A stretch of DNA of 64,000 nucleotides from an uncultured Clostridia bacterium. Lineage in GTDB: Bacteria > Bacillota > Clostridia > Oscillospirales > Acutalibacteraceae. How positions within the stretch are numbered: position 1 is the stretch's first letter; every line of letters starts with the position of its first letter. This document shows positions 1 through 8,892 of this stretch, piece by piece. The stretch spans positions 1 through 64,000 of the forward strand of contig CANQUS010000005.1 in NCBI GenBank assembly GCA_947627055.1, in the 5' to 3' direction. The translations under genes were made by a program, and so were the position numbers. The notes beneath the pieces are model-generated. The model made no database searches and was not told the DNA's origin. It saw nothing but the letters and a program-made list of their open reading frames with translations.

Positions 1-10
1 ACATATTAAA

Positions 11-58
11 ACCTCCTATGGTTGCTTCTTTAATTCTACCATAGGAGGTCCCTTTTTT
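11..58 (+). terminator. Rho-independent terminator, probably bidirectional
   Basis: Arms ACCTCCTATGG (11-21) and CCATAGGAGGT (39-49) form an 11-bp perfect stem, followed by CCCTTTTTT on the plus strand. It probably ends a plus-strand transcript entering from the left edge. It could also stop minus-strand transcription through the small ORF at 66-251. Confidence 0.7.
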
Positions 59-65
59 CTATTCT

Positions 66-251
66 CTACTTTTTACGCAGCTGTGCAATTTTCAGGTCAT
101 CCCATTTATAAACTCTGTGCCTTGTTGAATATGCGCATAGATAGGCTTTTGCTTCGCCTAAGTCTATTGTAAATTCTTCTGTAATTGGGAGAGCCACAAC
201 ACAATTATCCGAGGCACACATTTTTGAGTTTTGCATTTTGGAAAGCGTCAA
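66..251 (-). CDS. Small hypothetical protein, doubtful
   Basis: A 61-codon frame reads from a TTG at 251 without a visible ribosome binding site. It contains two Cys in the first third (MCASDNC) and a basic C-terminus (IAQLRKK). I do not recognise a family. It lies between two hairpin terminators and downstream of ppdK on the same strand. It may be a remnant of a longer gene or no gene at all. An internal ATG start (for example at MQNSK) is equally possible. Confidence 0.25.
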   Translation of the reverse strand: MTLSKMQNSKMCASDNCVVALPITEEFTIDLGEAKAYLCAYSTRHRVYKWDDLKIAQLRKK

Positions 252-303
252 TAAAACTGTGATTTTATTGTCAAAAATGCGGTATTTGCAAGGCTTTCGG
301 CGT

Positions 304-339
304 AAAAAAAGACCCTGCCAGATTTCTCTTGCAAGGTCT
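304..339 (-). terminator. Rho-independent terminator of ppdK
   Basis: Read on the minus strand, GACCTTGC (337-330) pairs with GGCAGGGTC (319-311) with one G-T wobble, followed by a run of seven T. It lies about 60 bases after the ppdK stop codon. Confidence 0.75.
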
Positions 340-398
340 AATTTTATATTTGGTTTTGCCTTTTGGTTACTGTTTGGCTTCGCCCTTTAACAATAATA

Positions 399-3044
399 TT
401 ACTTTTCTCTGCTTTCCTTGATAGCAGCCTGCGCGGCAGCGAGGCGAGCTATCGGAACACGGAACGGTGAGCAGGAAACATAGTTGAGTCCGACTCTATG
501 GCAGAACTCGATCGTCGGCGGGTTGCCGCCATGCTCGCCGCAGATACCGAGCTTGATATCGGGGCGTGTCGCACGGCCAAGCTCCGCAGCCATCTTGACG
601 AGCTTGCCAACGCCTACCTGGTCGAGCTTTGCGAACGGATCCGACTCATAGATCTTGTGCTCATAGTAGCTGCCGAGGAACTTGCCGGCATCATCACGGC
701 TAAATCCAAATGTCATCTGAGTAAGATCGTTAGTACCAAAGCTGAAGAACTCTGCTTCCTTAGCGATTTCATCAGCCGTAAGGGCAGCACGCGGGATCTC
801 GATCATTGTGCCGACCTTGTAGTGCATATCAACGCCTGCATCAGCAATGATCTTATCAGCAGTTGCTGTAACATAATCCTTAACAAACTTGAGCTCCTTG
901 ATTTCGCCGACAAGCGGGATCATGATCTCAGGCACAATGTTGTACTCAGGATGCTCCTTGTTTACAGTGATAGCAGCATTGATAACAGCAGTAGTCTGCA
1001 TCTCGGCAATTTCAGGATAAGTTACCGCGAGACGGCAGCCACGGTGACCCATCATCGGGTTAAACTCGTGCAGACCTGCGATAACAGCCTTAAGATCATC
1101 AACAGACATATTAAGCTCGCCTGCTATCTCAATAATATCCTCTTCCTTTGTGGGGAGGAACTCATGAAGCGGCGGGTCAAGGAAACGAACGGTCATAGGT
1201 CTGCCCTCGAGAACTCTGTACATAGCCTCGAAATCGCCCTGCTGATAAGGAAGGATCTTAGCAAGAGCGGCCTTTCTGCCCTCTACTGTATCAGCGACTA
1301 TCATTTCACGGATAGCCTTGATCCTTTCGCCCTCGAAGAACATATGCTCTGTACGGCAAAGACCGATGCCCTCCGCGCCGAACTTGACAGCCTGTGCGGT
1401 ATCTCTCGGTGTATCGGCGTTTGTTCTTACCTGGAGCTTTCTTGCGGCATCAGCCCAGCCCATGAGGACGTTAAAGTCACCTACAATAGCGGCGTCAACA
1501 GTAGCGATAGCCTCGCCGTAGATGTCGCCTGTGGTGCCGTCGAGTGAAATATAATCTCCCTCTGTAAACTCCCTGCCGCCAAGTGTGAATCTCTTGTTCT
1601 CCTCGTCGATCTTAATATCGCCGCAGCCTGATACACAGCAGGTACCCATACCACGGGCAACAACAGCAGCGTGAGATGTCATACCGCCGCGAACTGTAAG
1701 GATACCCTGCGCGGAAGCCATGCCCTCGATGTCCTCAGGAGATGTTTCCAAACGAACAAGTACGACCTTCTCGCCCTTAGCTGCCCAAGCCTTAGCATCA
1801 TCAGCGGAGAATACGATCTTACCGCAGGCAGCACCCGGAGAGGCAGCGAGACCCTTGCCGATCGGCGTAGCAGCCTTTAATGCTTCTGCGTCGAACTGCG
1901 GGTGGAGAAGTGCGTCAAGAGAGTTAGGCTCAACACGGAGAACAGCCTCGTTCTCGTCGATCATGCCCTCCTTAACGAGGTCGACAGCGATCTTTAGCGC
2001 AGCGGCTGCCGTTCTCTTACCGTTTCTTGTCTGGAGCATATAGAGTTTGCCGTTCTCTATTGTGAACTCCATGTCCTGCATATCCTTGTAGTGGTTCTCA
2101 AGGTTTGTAGCGATAGTAACAAACTGGTTGTAAACATCAGGCATATCGTTTTCGAGCTGCTTTATGGGGCTCGGTGTACGGACACCGGCGACAACATCCT
2201 CGCCCTGTGCATTGATGAGATACTCACCGAAGAGAGCCTTTTCACCTGTTGCTGGGTTACGGGTAAACGCAACACCTGTTCCCGAATTTTCGTTCAGGTT
2301 ACCGAATACCATCGGCTGAACGTTAACAGCGGTACCCCATGAATAAGGAATGTCGTTCATCTGGCGGTATACGTTTGCACGGGGGTTGTCCCATGAACGG
2401 AAAACAGCTTTGACTGCTTCCATCATCTGAACCTTAGGATCGGTCGGGAAGTCCTCGCCCTTCTGCTCTTTATAATATTCTTTGAAGAGAGCAACAAGCT
2501 TCTTCATATCCTCTGTATCAAGATCGATGTCATTCTTAACGCCCTTAGCTTCTTTGACCTCGTCTATGATGACCTCAAATTTCTTCTTTGAGATCTCCAT
2601 AACAACATCAGAGAACATCTGGATAAAGCGGCGATACGAATCGTATACGAAACGTTCAAATTTAGGATCAGGGTTTCCCGCGATCATGCCGGCGGCGACC
2701 TCGTCGTTAAGACCAAGGTTGAGGATAGTATCCATCATACCGGGCATAGAAGCACGCGCACCGGAACGAACGGAAACGAGAAGAGGGTTGTTATTATCTC
2801 CGAATTTCTTGCCATTGATCTCCTCGATCTTTGCAAGAGCCTCGTAGATCTGCTCCTGAATGTCCTCAGCGATCTGTCTGCCGTCCTCATAGTAACGTGT
2901 GCAGGCCTCAGTTGAAACTGTAAAGCCCTGCGGTACGGGCATACCGAGTCTTGTCATTTCCGCGAGGTTCGCACCCTTACCGCCGAGAAGCTCTCTCATT
3001 GAGCCGTTGCCCTCGGAGAAAAGGTAAACATACTTTTTGCTCAT
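399..3044 (-). CDS. ppdK: Pyruvate, phosphate dikinase
   Basis: This cytoplasmic enzyme interconverts ATP, phosphate and pyruvate with AMP, pyrophosphate and phosphoenolpyruvate. At 881 residues it matches the usual length of about 875. The N-terminal nucleotide-binding domain begins with GGKGANLAEM. The central phosphohistidine domain carries TSHAA with catalytic His458. The C-terminal PEP/pyruvate barrel has GTNDLTQ and GICGEHGG with Cys835, the expected general acid. An AGGAGGT site lies 8 bases before the ATG at 3044. The gene stands alone with its own terminator. Pyruvate kinase follows 2 kb away and an inorganic pyrophosphatase 7 kb away, which fits an anaerobe with pyrophosphate-linked glycolysis. 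All key motifs are intact. Confidence 0.97.
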   Translation of the reverse strand: MSKKYVYLFSEGNGSMRELLGGKGANLAEMTRLGMPVPQGFTVSTEACTRYYEDGRQIAEDIQEQIYEALAKIEEINGKKFGDNNNPLLVSVRSGARASMPGMMDTILNLGLNDEVAAGMIAGNPDPKFERFVYDSYRRFIQMFSDVVMEISKKKFEVIIDEVKEAKGVKNDIDLDTEDMKKLVALFKEYYKEQKGEDFPTDPKVQMMEAVKAVFRSWDNPRANVYRQMNDIPYSWGTAVNVQPMVFGNLNENSGTGVAFTRNPATGEKALFGEYLINAQGEDVVAGVRTPSPIKQLENDMPDVYNQFVTIATNLENHYKDMQDMEFTIENGKLYMLQTRNGKRTAAAALKIAVDLVKEGMIDENEAVLRVEPNSLDALLHPQFDAEALKAATPIGKGLAASPGAACGKIVFSADDAKAWAAKGEKVVLVRLETSPEDIEGMASAQGILTVRGGMTSHAAVVARGMGTCCVSGCGDIKIDEENKRFTLGGREFTEGDYISLDGTTGDIYGEAIATVDAAIVGDFNVLMGWADAARKLQVRTNADTPRDTAQAVKFGAEGIGLCRTEHMFFEGERIKAIREMIVADTVEGRKAALAKILPYQQGDFEAMYRVLEGRPMTVRFLDPPLHEFLPTKEEDIIEIAGELNMSVDDLKAVIAGLHEFNPMMGHRGCRLAVTYPEIAEMQTTAVINAAITVNKEHPEYNIVPEIMIPLVGEIKELKFVKDYVTATADKIIADAGVDMHYKVGTMIEIPRAALTADEIAKEAEFFSFGTNDLTQMTFGFSRDDAGKFLGSYYEHKIYESDPFAKLDQVGVGKLVKMAAELGRATRPDIKLGICGEHGGNPPTIEFCHRVGLNYVSCSPFRVPIARLAAAQAAIKESREK

Positions 3045-3330
3045 TTAAAAATTACCTCCTGAATTTTGTGCTTGTGGCTTAATTCTTACAAATTTAATAT
3101 AAATTGTTGTCAAAAACTAAGCCGTTATTGCTATTATAACAAATAAATTATGAAATTTCCATAATTTTATGCAATATTTTTTACTGATAATGGAAAATTT
3201 TTCATTGATATTTTGGATAATTTATATCAAAAAAGACAATATGACTATAAACGCACTTGAAAACAGTGATATATTTTGCGATAATCATTAAGTGAAGTAA
3301 AAGTTTTCGGTCAAGCCTTTTTCGATAGAC

Positions 3331-3359
3331 TTGATCGAATGCCTTAATATTTTTATAAA
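3331..3359 (+). promoter_or_regulatory. Promoter for the GlmU-like gene
   Basis: A -35 box TTGATC (3331-3336) and a -10 box TATAAA (3354-3359) are separated by 17 bases. A GGAGG site (3370-3374) and the ATG at 3383 follow. The rest of the 338-base gap between ppdK and this gene is AT-rich. It has a TATAAT on the minus strand (3133-3138) that may belong to ppdK, but no good -35 is visible there. Confidence 0.65.
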
Positions 3360-3382
3360 CAATATTTGTGGAGGTATACATA

Positions 3383-4300
3383 ATGGACAGCAACACTTGC
3401 GCGCTTATCCTTGCGGGCGGCGAGGGCAAAAGAATGAAGTCAAACAAGCCAAAAGTCATGAGCGAGGTGCTTTTCAAGCCGATGCTCCAATGGGTAATAG
3501 ACGCTGTACGAAACTCGGGCATCGAGGACATATGTATCGTAACGGGTCACAAGCATGAAATTGTCGAGGAATATATAAGCACACTCCCCTACCCTATTAC
3601 CTCCGTGATCCAGACAGAGCGGCTCGGGACAGGTCATGCCGTTATGACCGCACGAGGATTCCTTACTGAACACAAAAACTCCAACGTACTTATCCTTAAC
3701 GGCGACGCTCCGTTCATCGACAGCGAAACAATTTCTCGGTCAGAGGAATTTCACGCCGACGGAGGCTGTACAGTCATTTCGGCGGAGGTGGAGGATCCGT
3801 TCGGCTACGGAAGAATTATAAGAACGAGCGGATCTGCTGTTGAAGCAATAGTAGAGGAAAAGGAAGCGACCGACGCACAGCGTGCCGTAAAGGAGGTCAA
3901 TTCCGGCGCCTATTGGTTCAGCGTTGAATGCCTTTTGACGGCTATCGATAAATTAGTTCCCAGCGATAAAACGGGAGAATACTATCTCACGGACACCGTA
4001 GAGCTTATCAAGACGACAGGAAAAAGGGTTTCCGCATTTAAGGCAAGCTCCTCCGATTCCGTACTCGGCGCAAACGACTGCGCGCAGCTCGCACAGCTCA
4101 ATGAGATCGCACGGAACAGAGTTATTGAAAAGCACCTATCGAACGGAGTAAATATACCCTGCCGAGATGGTGTAATAATCGGCTGTTCCGTGCAGATCGA
4201 GCCCGGTGCGACAATATTGCCCGCGAGCGTTATAATCGGTGACACATCCGTTGGCGCGAATGAGGTCATAGGTCCCGCGGCATACCTCGGAAAGCAGTGA
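3383..4300 (+). CDS. GlmU-like uridylyltransferase lacking most of the acetyltransferase domain
   Basis: The product is a nucleotidyltransferase resembling the N-terminal domain of GlmU, which makes UDP-N-acetylglucosamine from GlcNAc-1-phosphate and UTP for cell-wall synthesis. The start at 3383 is set by GGAGG eight bases upstream, giving 305 residues. Visible motifs are LAGGEGKRMKSNKPKVM, LGTGHAV, NGDAP, YGRI and EVNSGAYWF. Bifunctional GlmU has about 450 residues. Here only one or two degenerate hexapeptide coils (residues about 260-300) follow the transferase domain, then the frame ends cleanly. Glucosamine-1-phosphate acetylation must therefore come from elsewhere, or the substrate differs. 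The next gene starts 4 bases later, so the two are probably cotranscribed. Another sugar nucleotidyltransferase specificity is possible. Confidence 0.75.
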   Translation: MDSNTCALILAGGEGKRMKSNKPKVMSEVLFKPMLQWVIDAVRNSGIEDICIVTGHKHEIVEEYISTLPYPITSVIQTERLGTGHAVMTARGFLTEHKNSNVLILNGDAPFIDSETISRSEEFHADGGCTVISAEVEDPFGYGRIIRTSGSAVEAIVEEKEATDAQRAVKEVNSGAYWFSVECLLTAIDKLVPSDKTGEYYLTDTVELIKTTGKRVSAFKASSSDSVLGANDCAQLAQLNEIARNRVIEKHLSNGVNIPCRDGVIIGCSVQIEPGATILPASVIIGDTSVGANEVIGPAAYLGKQ

Positions 4301-4304
4301 GCTA

Positions 4305-5003
4305 ATGGATAAAATCAAGGAAAGCGACCTTTACGAGCCCGTGAGGGACTACCTTGACTCTCTCGGATATGATACAAAGGGCGAGGTTTTGTCGTGCGAT
4401 ATTGCCGCTGTCAAGGGTGATGAGCTTATAGTCGTGGAGTTGAAAAAAGGCTTTACAATGGAGCTTATTTATCAGGCGTTAAGGCGTCAGAGGACCGCTG
4501 ACAGCGTGTATGTCGCCGTGCCTCTCCCAAAGCGCGGATACAAGGACGCCCACTATAACGATATGGTAAACCTGTGCAAAAGGCTTGAGCTTGGGCTGAT
4601 ACTCATAGGCTTTACGACAGGCGGGAAGCCCCAAATAGACGTAGCCGTAAACCCCACCCCTGCTGCGCCGGTGCGCCGCGACAAAAAGAAACGCATGGCG
4701 ATCCTGACAGAACACAGCGGACGCACAGGGAGCGTCAATACCGGCGGCGTTACAAGGCGCAAAATCATCACAGTGTATAAGGAGCAGGCACTGTATGTCG
4801 CAAAAATACTCTCGGAAAACGGGGAGCTCTCCGCAAGACAGGTAAGAGAGCTTGGCGGCGGAGATAAGACAAGCTCTATCCTTAGAATGAACTACTATAA
4901 ATGGTTCATGAAAACCGGTTCCGGCAAGGAACTTACATATCGCATAACGGAGGCGGGAGAGCAGGCTCTCGTTGAGCTTGGTGATCTGATCGATCGGCGC
5001 TAA
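4305..5003 (+). CDS. DUF2161 family protein, putative PD-(D/E)xK nuclease fold
   Basis: This 232-residue protein fits the DUF2161 family, which is predicted to have a PD-(D/E)xK phosphodiesterase fold. The likely catalytic set is a Glu early in the domain, Asp in CDIAAVKG and the ELKK stretch in VVELKK (residues about 30-50). The C-terminal 80 residues, following a basic linker (RRDKKKR), look like a winged-helix DNA-binding region (SARQVRELGGGD..ILRMNYYKWF). It starts 4 bases after the GlmU-like gene and ends at a long hairpin. The function of the family is not established; DNA repair or restriction is only a possibility. Confidence 0.7.
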   Translation: MDKIKESDLYEPVRDYLDSLGYDTKGEVLSCDIAAVKGDELIVVELKKGFTMELIYQALRRQRTADSVYVAVPLPKRGYKDAHYNDMVNLCKRLELGLILIGFTTGGKPQIDVAVNPTPAAPVRRDKKKRMAILTEHSGRTGSVNTGGVTRRKIITVYKEQALYVAKILSENGELSARQVRELGGGDKTSSILRMNYYKWFMKTGSGKELTYRITEAGEQALVELGDLIDRR

Positions 5004-5048
5004 AATAGGGTAGACTGAGGGACAGAGTGTCACTCAGTCTACCCTATT
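5004..5048. terminator. Long inverted repeat, bidirectional terminator between convergent genes
   Basis: Perfect 16-base arms (AATAGGGTAGACTGAG at 5004-5019 and its complement at 5033-5048) flank a 13-base loop. It separates the converging DUF2161 gene and pyk. There is no long T-run on either side. Its first 20 bases are identical to 58434-58453, the 3' end of a decayed group II intron (see findings). Confidence 0.7.
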
Positions 5049-5053
5049 ACAGT

Positions 5054-6802
5054 TTATCTGCTGAAAACTATCGACTTAGAGGCATCCATAGTAACGGTTA
5101 TGCCATCCTTAAGCAGTGTTGTCGCGTTCTGCGCTCCAACGATAACAGGTATGCCGAGCGCAAGACAGGCAATAGCCGCGTGCGACGACGTGCCGTCCAC
5201 TTCGGTGATAACACCCGACGCTTTTTTGATAAGCGGCAAGATCCTGTTAGAAGTCTTAGAAATGACTAAAATATCGCCGTCCCTGAACTTTTCCTTAGCC
5301 TCGTCCTCGGATCTGCATACACAGACAGAACTGCAAACAGTACCGCTTCCGACAATAGTAGTGCCTGTAACGAGGACATTACCGACAAGGTGTACCTTGA
5401 GCATATTTGTCGTACCTGATATGCCGAGAGGGATACCTGCCGTAATAACGGTCAGATCTCCGTTTTTGACCAGACCCTTGTTTTCGGCGACCTCGACAAC
5501 ATGATTGAAAAGATCATCTGTATTTTGCTTCTCGTCAACCATGATCGGAATTACGCCCCAACTCATATTCATCTGACGCCAAACCTTTTTATCGGTAGTA
5601 CCTCCGATGATAGGACATTGCGGACGGAATCTCGATATCATGCGGGCAGTCTTACCTGACTTTGATACTGTCATAATGGCTGCCGCTCCAAGGTCATGTG
5701 CGGTCGTACAGGTAGCATGAGAGATTGCCGATGTAACGTCAGGTCTTTCGGGTATCTCCCTGTTCTCAAGTCTGCGGATATAGTTGATATTTTTCTCGGT
5801 TTTTTCCGCGATGAGAGCCATCGTGCTTACAGCCTCCACCGGATATTGACCGGCGGCTGTCTCACTTGAAAGCATGATCGCGCTGGTACCGTCATATACA
5901 GCATTGGCAACATCTGTAGTCTCCGCTCTGGTGGGACGTGGGTTCTTGACCATAGAATCAAGCATTTGAGTAGCGGTAATGACCTGCCTGCCCGCCTCAT
6001 ACGCCTTCTTTATAAGCCGCTTCTGGAGTATCGGTATATCCTCTAACGGTACTTCAACTCCCAGATCCCCCCTCGCGACCATAATGCCGTCGGAAACACG
6101 AAGTATCTCGTCTATATTGTTGATGCCGTCAAAATTTTCAATTTTGGAGATAATATTGATCGTCGAGCAGTGATTTTTTTCAAGCTCATTCTTCAGGTCA
6201 TAAATATCCTGAGCACTTCTCGTGAATGACGCCGCGATATAGTCGAAGTCATTCTCTACTCCGAACTTTATATCGAGCTTGTCCTGCTCGCTCAGGAAAG
6301 GCAGAGATAGCGTTATCCCGGGAATATTGACGCCCTTGTGCGACGAAACCGTTCCGCCGTTAATGACAGTACATATAATATTTCCGTTCTGCTTGCTTGC
6401 GACCTTCATCTCGATCAAGCCGTCGTCAACAAGTATCCGTGATCCGACGTCCACATCGTTATAGAGCCCCTTATAGCTGACGGAACAGTGTTCGGAGTCG
6501 CCATCTATATCCTCGGTCGTTACGATAGTGAAGCTTTGTCCCGCCGTGAGAAGAACCTTTTTATCGTCCTTAAAGTTTCCGGTGCGTATCTCAGGTCCCT
6601 TCGTGTCGAGCAGCAGGGCTATGGGGAGATCGAGCTCCTCTCGGAGCCTTTTGACCATATTGACCCGCTCCTGATGTATCTCATGCGTCTGATGTGACAT
6701 ATTGATACGGGCTACGTCCATTCCGTTGATCATAAGCTCTCGCAGCACCTGCTCATTATCGGTAGCCGGTCCAAGCGTGCAGACGATCTTAGTTTTTCTC
6801 AT
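5054..6802 (-). CDS. pyk: Pyruvate kinase with C-terminal PEP-utiliser domain
   Basis: The enzyme makes pyruvate and ATP from phosphoenolpyruvate and ADP. The catalytic barrel starts MRKTKIVCTLGPAT. It contains NMSHQTHEIH, the ISKIEN segment, MVARGDLGVE and the TQMLDSM/PTRAE region. At 582 residues it is about 110 longer than the basic enzyme. The extra C-terminal part carries TSSHAAIACLALGIPVIVG, the swivelling phosphohistidine-type domain seen in many Bacillota pyruvate kinases. A purine-rich AAAGGGG site lies upstream of the ATG. A TTGTCA/TATCAT promoter (6859-6887) precedes it, and the inverted repeat at 5004-5048 ends it. Confidence 0.96.
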   Translation of the reverse strand: MRKTKIVCTLGPATDNEQVLRELMINGMDVARINMSHQTHEIHQERVNMVKRLREELDLPIALLLDTKGPEIRTGNFKDDKKVLLTAGQSFTIVTTEDIDGDSEHCSVSYKGLYNDVDVGSRILVDDGLIEMKVASKQNGNIICTVINGGTVSSHKGVNIPGITLSLPFLSEQDKLDIKFGVENDFDYIAASFTRSAQDIYDLKNELEKNHCSTINIISKIENFDGINNIDEILRVSDGIMVARGDLGVEVPLEDIPILQKRLIKKAYEAGRQVITATQMLDSMVKNPRPTRAETTDVANAVYDGTSAIMLSSETAAGQYPVEAVSTMALIAEKTEKNINYIRRLENREIPERPDVTSAISHATCTTAHDLGAAAIMTVSKSGKTARMISRFRPQCPIIGGTTDKKVWRQMNMSWGVIPIMVDEKQNTDDLFNHVVEVAENKGLVKNGDLTVITAGIPLGISGTTNMLKVHLVGNVLVTGTTIVGSGTVCSSVCVCRSEDEAKEKFRDGDILVISKTSNRILPLIKKASGVITEVDGTSSHAAIACLALGIPVIVGAQNATTLLKDGITVTMDASKSIVFSR

Positions 6803-6858
6803 ATTATCTAACCCCTTTCACAATAACAGATTATAGTTTAGGATCCTATTATAATATT

Positions 6859-6887
6859 ATGATACACTACCCTCAAAATTTTGACAA
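6859..6887 (-). promoter_or_regulatory. Promoter for pyk
   Basis: On the minus strand a -35 box TTGTCA (6887-6882) and a -10 box TATCAT (6864-6859) are 17 bases apart, about 57 bases before the pyk start. Confidence 0.55.
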
Positions 6888-7019
6888 GTATTTCCTCAAA
6901 GTTTATTATGATTTATATATTATTCCGAGATACAAGCTCAATATCCGCCCATACCGATCCCTTATATGCGAAAAAGGGTTGATTTTGATACATCATGCAC
7001 AATCAACGCAAATTCAATC

Positions 7020-7048
7020 TTGATATTTTTAGTCAGGTATGCTATAAT
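7020..7048 (+). promoter_or_regulatory. Promoter for the GH13 gene
   Basis: A -35 box TTGATA (7020-7025) and a perfect -10 box TATAAT (7043-7048) are 17 bases apart, about 60 bases before the ATG at 7108. The remaining part of the 305-base pyk/GH13 gap shows nothing else distinct. Confidence 0.75.
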
Positions 7049-7107
7049 GCTATAGTAGATTATAAAAATCAATAAGTATTTATATGTCTAAAAAAGGAGA
7101 ATGGGAA

Positions 7108-8739
7108 ATGGGCTATTGGATAAACGAATCGATATTCTATCACATATATCCTATCGGATTTTGTGATGCTCCGAGGATCAACGACGGTGTAACGGAATGC
7201 CGTCTTGACAAGGTACTCGACTGGATACCTCACCTCAAGAGTATGAATATAAACGCGATATACTTCGGGCCGGTGTTCATGTCAACTGTTCACGGCTATG
7301 ATACCGACGATTATCGACAGATCGACAACCGTCTGGGTACTAACGAATCGTTCAAGAGGATCTGTGACGAGCTTCACAAAAACGGATTCAAGATAGTTCT
7401 CGACGGAGTATTCAATCACGTCGGCAGAAACTTCTGGGCATTCAAGGACGTCCGTGAAAAAGGAAGCTCCTCTCCGTACTGCGGGTGGTTCAACAACCTA
7501 CACTTCGGCGGCGGAAGCCCCTATGGCGACCCCTTCTCATATGAGGGCTGGCAGGGACACTTCGATCTTGTTAAGCTGAATCTCAGAAACCCCGATGTCA
7601 AAAACTATCTTCTCGATTCCGTCGGAATGTGGATGGATGAATTTAAGATAGACGGTCTGCGCCTTGATGCGGCAGACTGTGTTGATCCTGATTTTTTCCG
7701 CGCACTGCGCCACTATACAAAGAGTAAGGACAGCAACTTCTGGCTTATGGGTGAGATAATACACGGAGATTATAATTATTGGGCAAATCCCGAAATGCTT
7801 GATTCCGTAACAAATTATGAATGCTACAAGGGCATATATTCCTCACATAATGACAAAAACTACTTTGAGATAGCGCACTCTCTCAACCGTCAATTCGCGA
7901 ACGGCGGTATTTACAAGAATATATACACATATAACTTTGTTGACAACCACGACGTCAACCGCCTCGCAAGCACTGTCAGAAACTCCGCGAACCTCAGAAA
8001 CGTCTATACGGTCCTATACTGTATGCCCGGCGTTCCCTCAATATACTATGGCAGTGAATGGGGGATCTTGGGCGAGAAATCTCCGACAGATCACGACTAT
8101 CCTCTCCGTCCGGGGCTAAACCTTTCCGATATAGAGGAAAACGATCTTCTCATACATTTAAGAAAGCTCGGCAAGATAAGGACAAGCCTTGACGCTCTGA
8201 AATATGGCTCCTATGAAAATATGCAAATACGCAACGAGCAGCTCGTATTTAAGCGCAGGACTGACTCGCAATGTGTATATGTTGCTCTGAACCTTGCTGA
8301 CAACGATATGAACATAGGATTCAATGCCGAGGGCGCATACCTTGTGGACAAGCTCAGCGGCAAAAGCTACAAGGTCAACGGAAACTATGTCGACATTGAT
8401 ATTCCGGCACATTCCTCAAGGGTACTCGTCACGTCCGACACACCCGAAGTATTAGAGGACGATGAACAAGACACCGCAAACAGCCCGGAACAGCCCGCAG
8501 CGGTCAAAACGGAGCACAAGATACCCGAATGGGGAACTCTCGGCAGGCACCGTCACTTCAAGGGCGGCGAGTACGAGGTCATAGCCCTCGCTAAGCAAAG
8601 CGAGACTATGCAGGATCTCGTCATCTACAGAGAGCTTTTCGGTGAGAACAAGGTCTGGGCGCGTCCGGCTACAATGTTCTATCAGAATGTAGAAGTCAAC
8701 GGAAGGCTCGTACCGAGGTTTGAATATATCGGAGAGTAA
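7108..8739 (+). CDS. GH13 alpha-glucan hydrolase fused to a DUF1653 domain
   Basis: The enzyme belongs to the alpha-amylase family (GH13), most like neopullulanase or cyclomaltodextrinase types. No signal peptide is seen, so it should act on imported maltooligosaccharides in the cytoplasm. The start at 7108 is chosen because AAGGAGA lies 7 bases upstream; a further ATG at 7084 has no site. Conserved regions are FNHVG (near residue 102), GLRLDAAD with nucleophile Asp187, GEI with acid/base Glu216, and NHD with Asp282. After the beta-sandwich region and an acidic linker, residues about 470-543 form a DUF1653-like domain (RHFKGGEYEVI, ETMQDLVIYR, VPRFEYIG). That domain is usually a small stand-alone protein. 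The gene is monocistronic with its own promoter and terminator. Confidence 0.9.
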   Translation: MGYWINESIFYHIYPIGFCDAPRINDGVTECRLDKVLDWIPHLKSMNINAIYFGPVFMSTVHGYDTDDYRQIDNRLGTNESFKRICDELHKNGFKIVLDGVFNHVGRNFWAFKDVREKGSSSPYCGWFNNLHFGGGSPYGDPFSYEGWQGHFDLVKLNLRNPDVKNYLLDSVGMWMDEFKIDGLRLDAADCVDPDFFRALRHYTKSKDSNFWLMGEIIHGDYNYWANPEMLDSVTNYECYKGIYSSHNDKNYFEIAHSLNRQFANGGIYKNIYTYNFVDNHDVNRLASTVRNSANLRNVYTVLYCMPGVPSIYYGSEWGILGEKSPTDHDYPLRPGLNLSDIEENDLLIHLRKLGKIRTSLDALKYGSYENMQIRNEQLVFKRRTDSQCVYVALNLADNDMNIGFNAEGAYLVDKLSGKSYKVNGNYVDIDIPAHSSRVLVTSDTPEVLEDDEQDTANSPEQPAAVKTEHKIPEWGTLGRHRHFKGGEYEVIALAKQSETMQDLVIYRELFGENKVWARPATMFYQNVEVNGRLVPRFEYIGE

Positions 8740-8820
8740 CGCTTCGCAAAATCATATTTGCGGGTAACATTCTCTTAGCAATCTGCCGATGCGGTACGAT
8801 ACCCGCTTATGCCGCAACTG

Positions 8821-8868
8821 AAAAGCTCACGACTGAACATAGTGTCAGTCGGGAGCTTTTATTTTTTA
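8821..8868 (+). terminator. Terminator after the GH13 gene
   Basis: AAAAGCTC..GACTGA (8821-8836) pairs with TCAGTC..GAGCTTTT (8845-8860), followed by ATTTTTTATT. It may also serve the convergent gene at 8893-9948. Confidence 0.85.
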
Positions 8869-8892
8869 TTCAGCGCTGCTGCTCTAAATATA

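Noticed and set aside
498-1547. Long plus-strand open frame of 349 codons opposite ppdK
   Set aside because: It is antisense to the clearly conserved ppdK gene, has no recognisable motif, and reflects the codon bias of the other strand.
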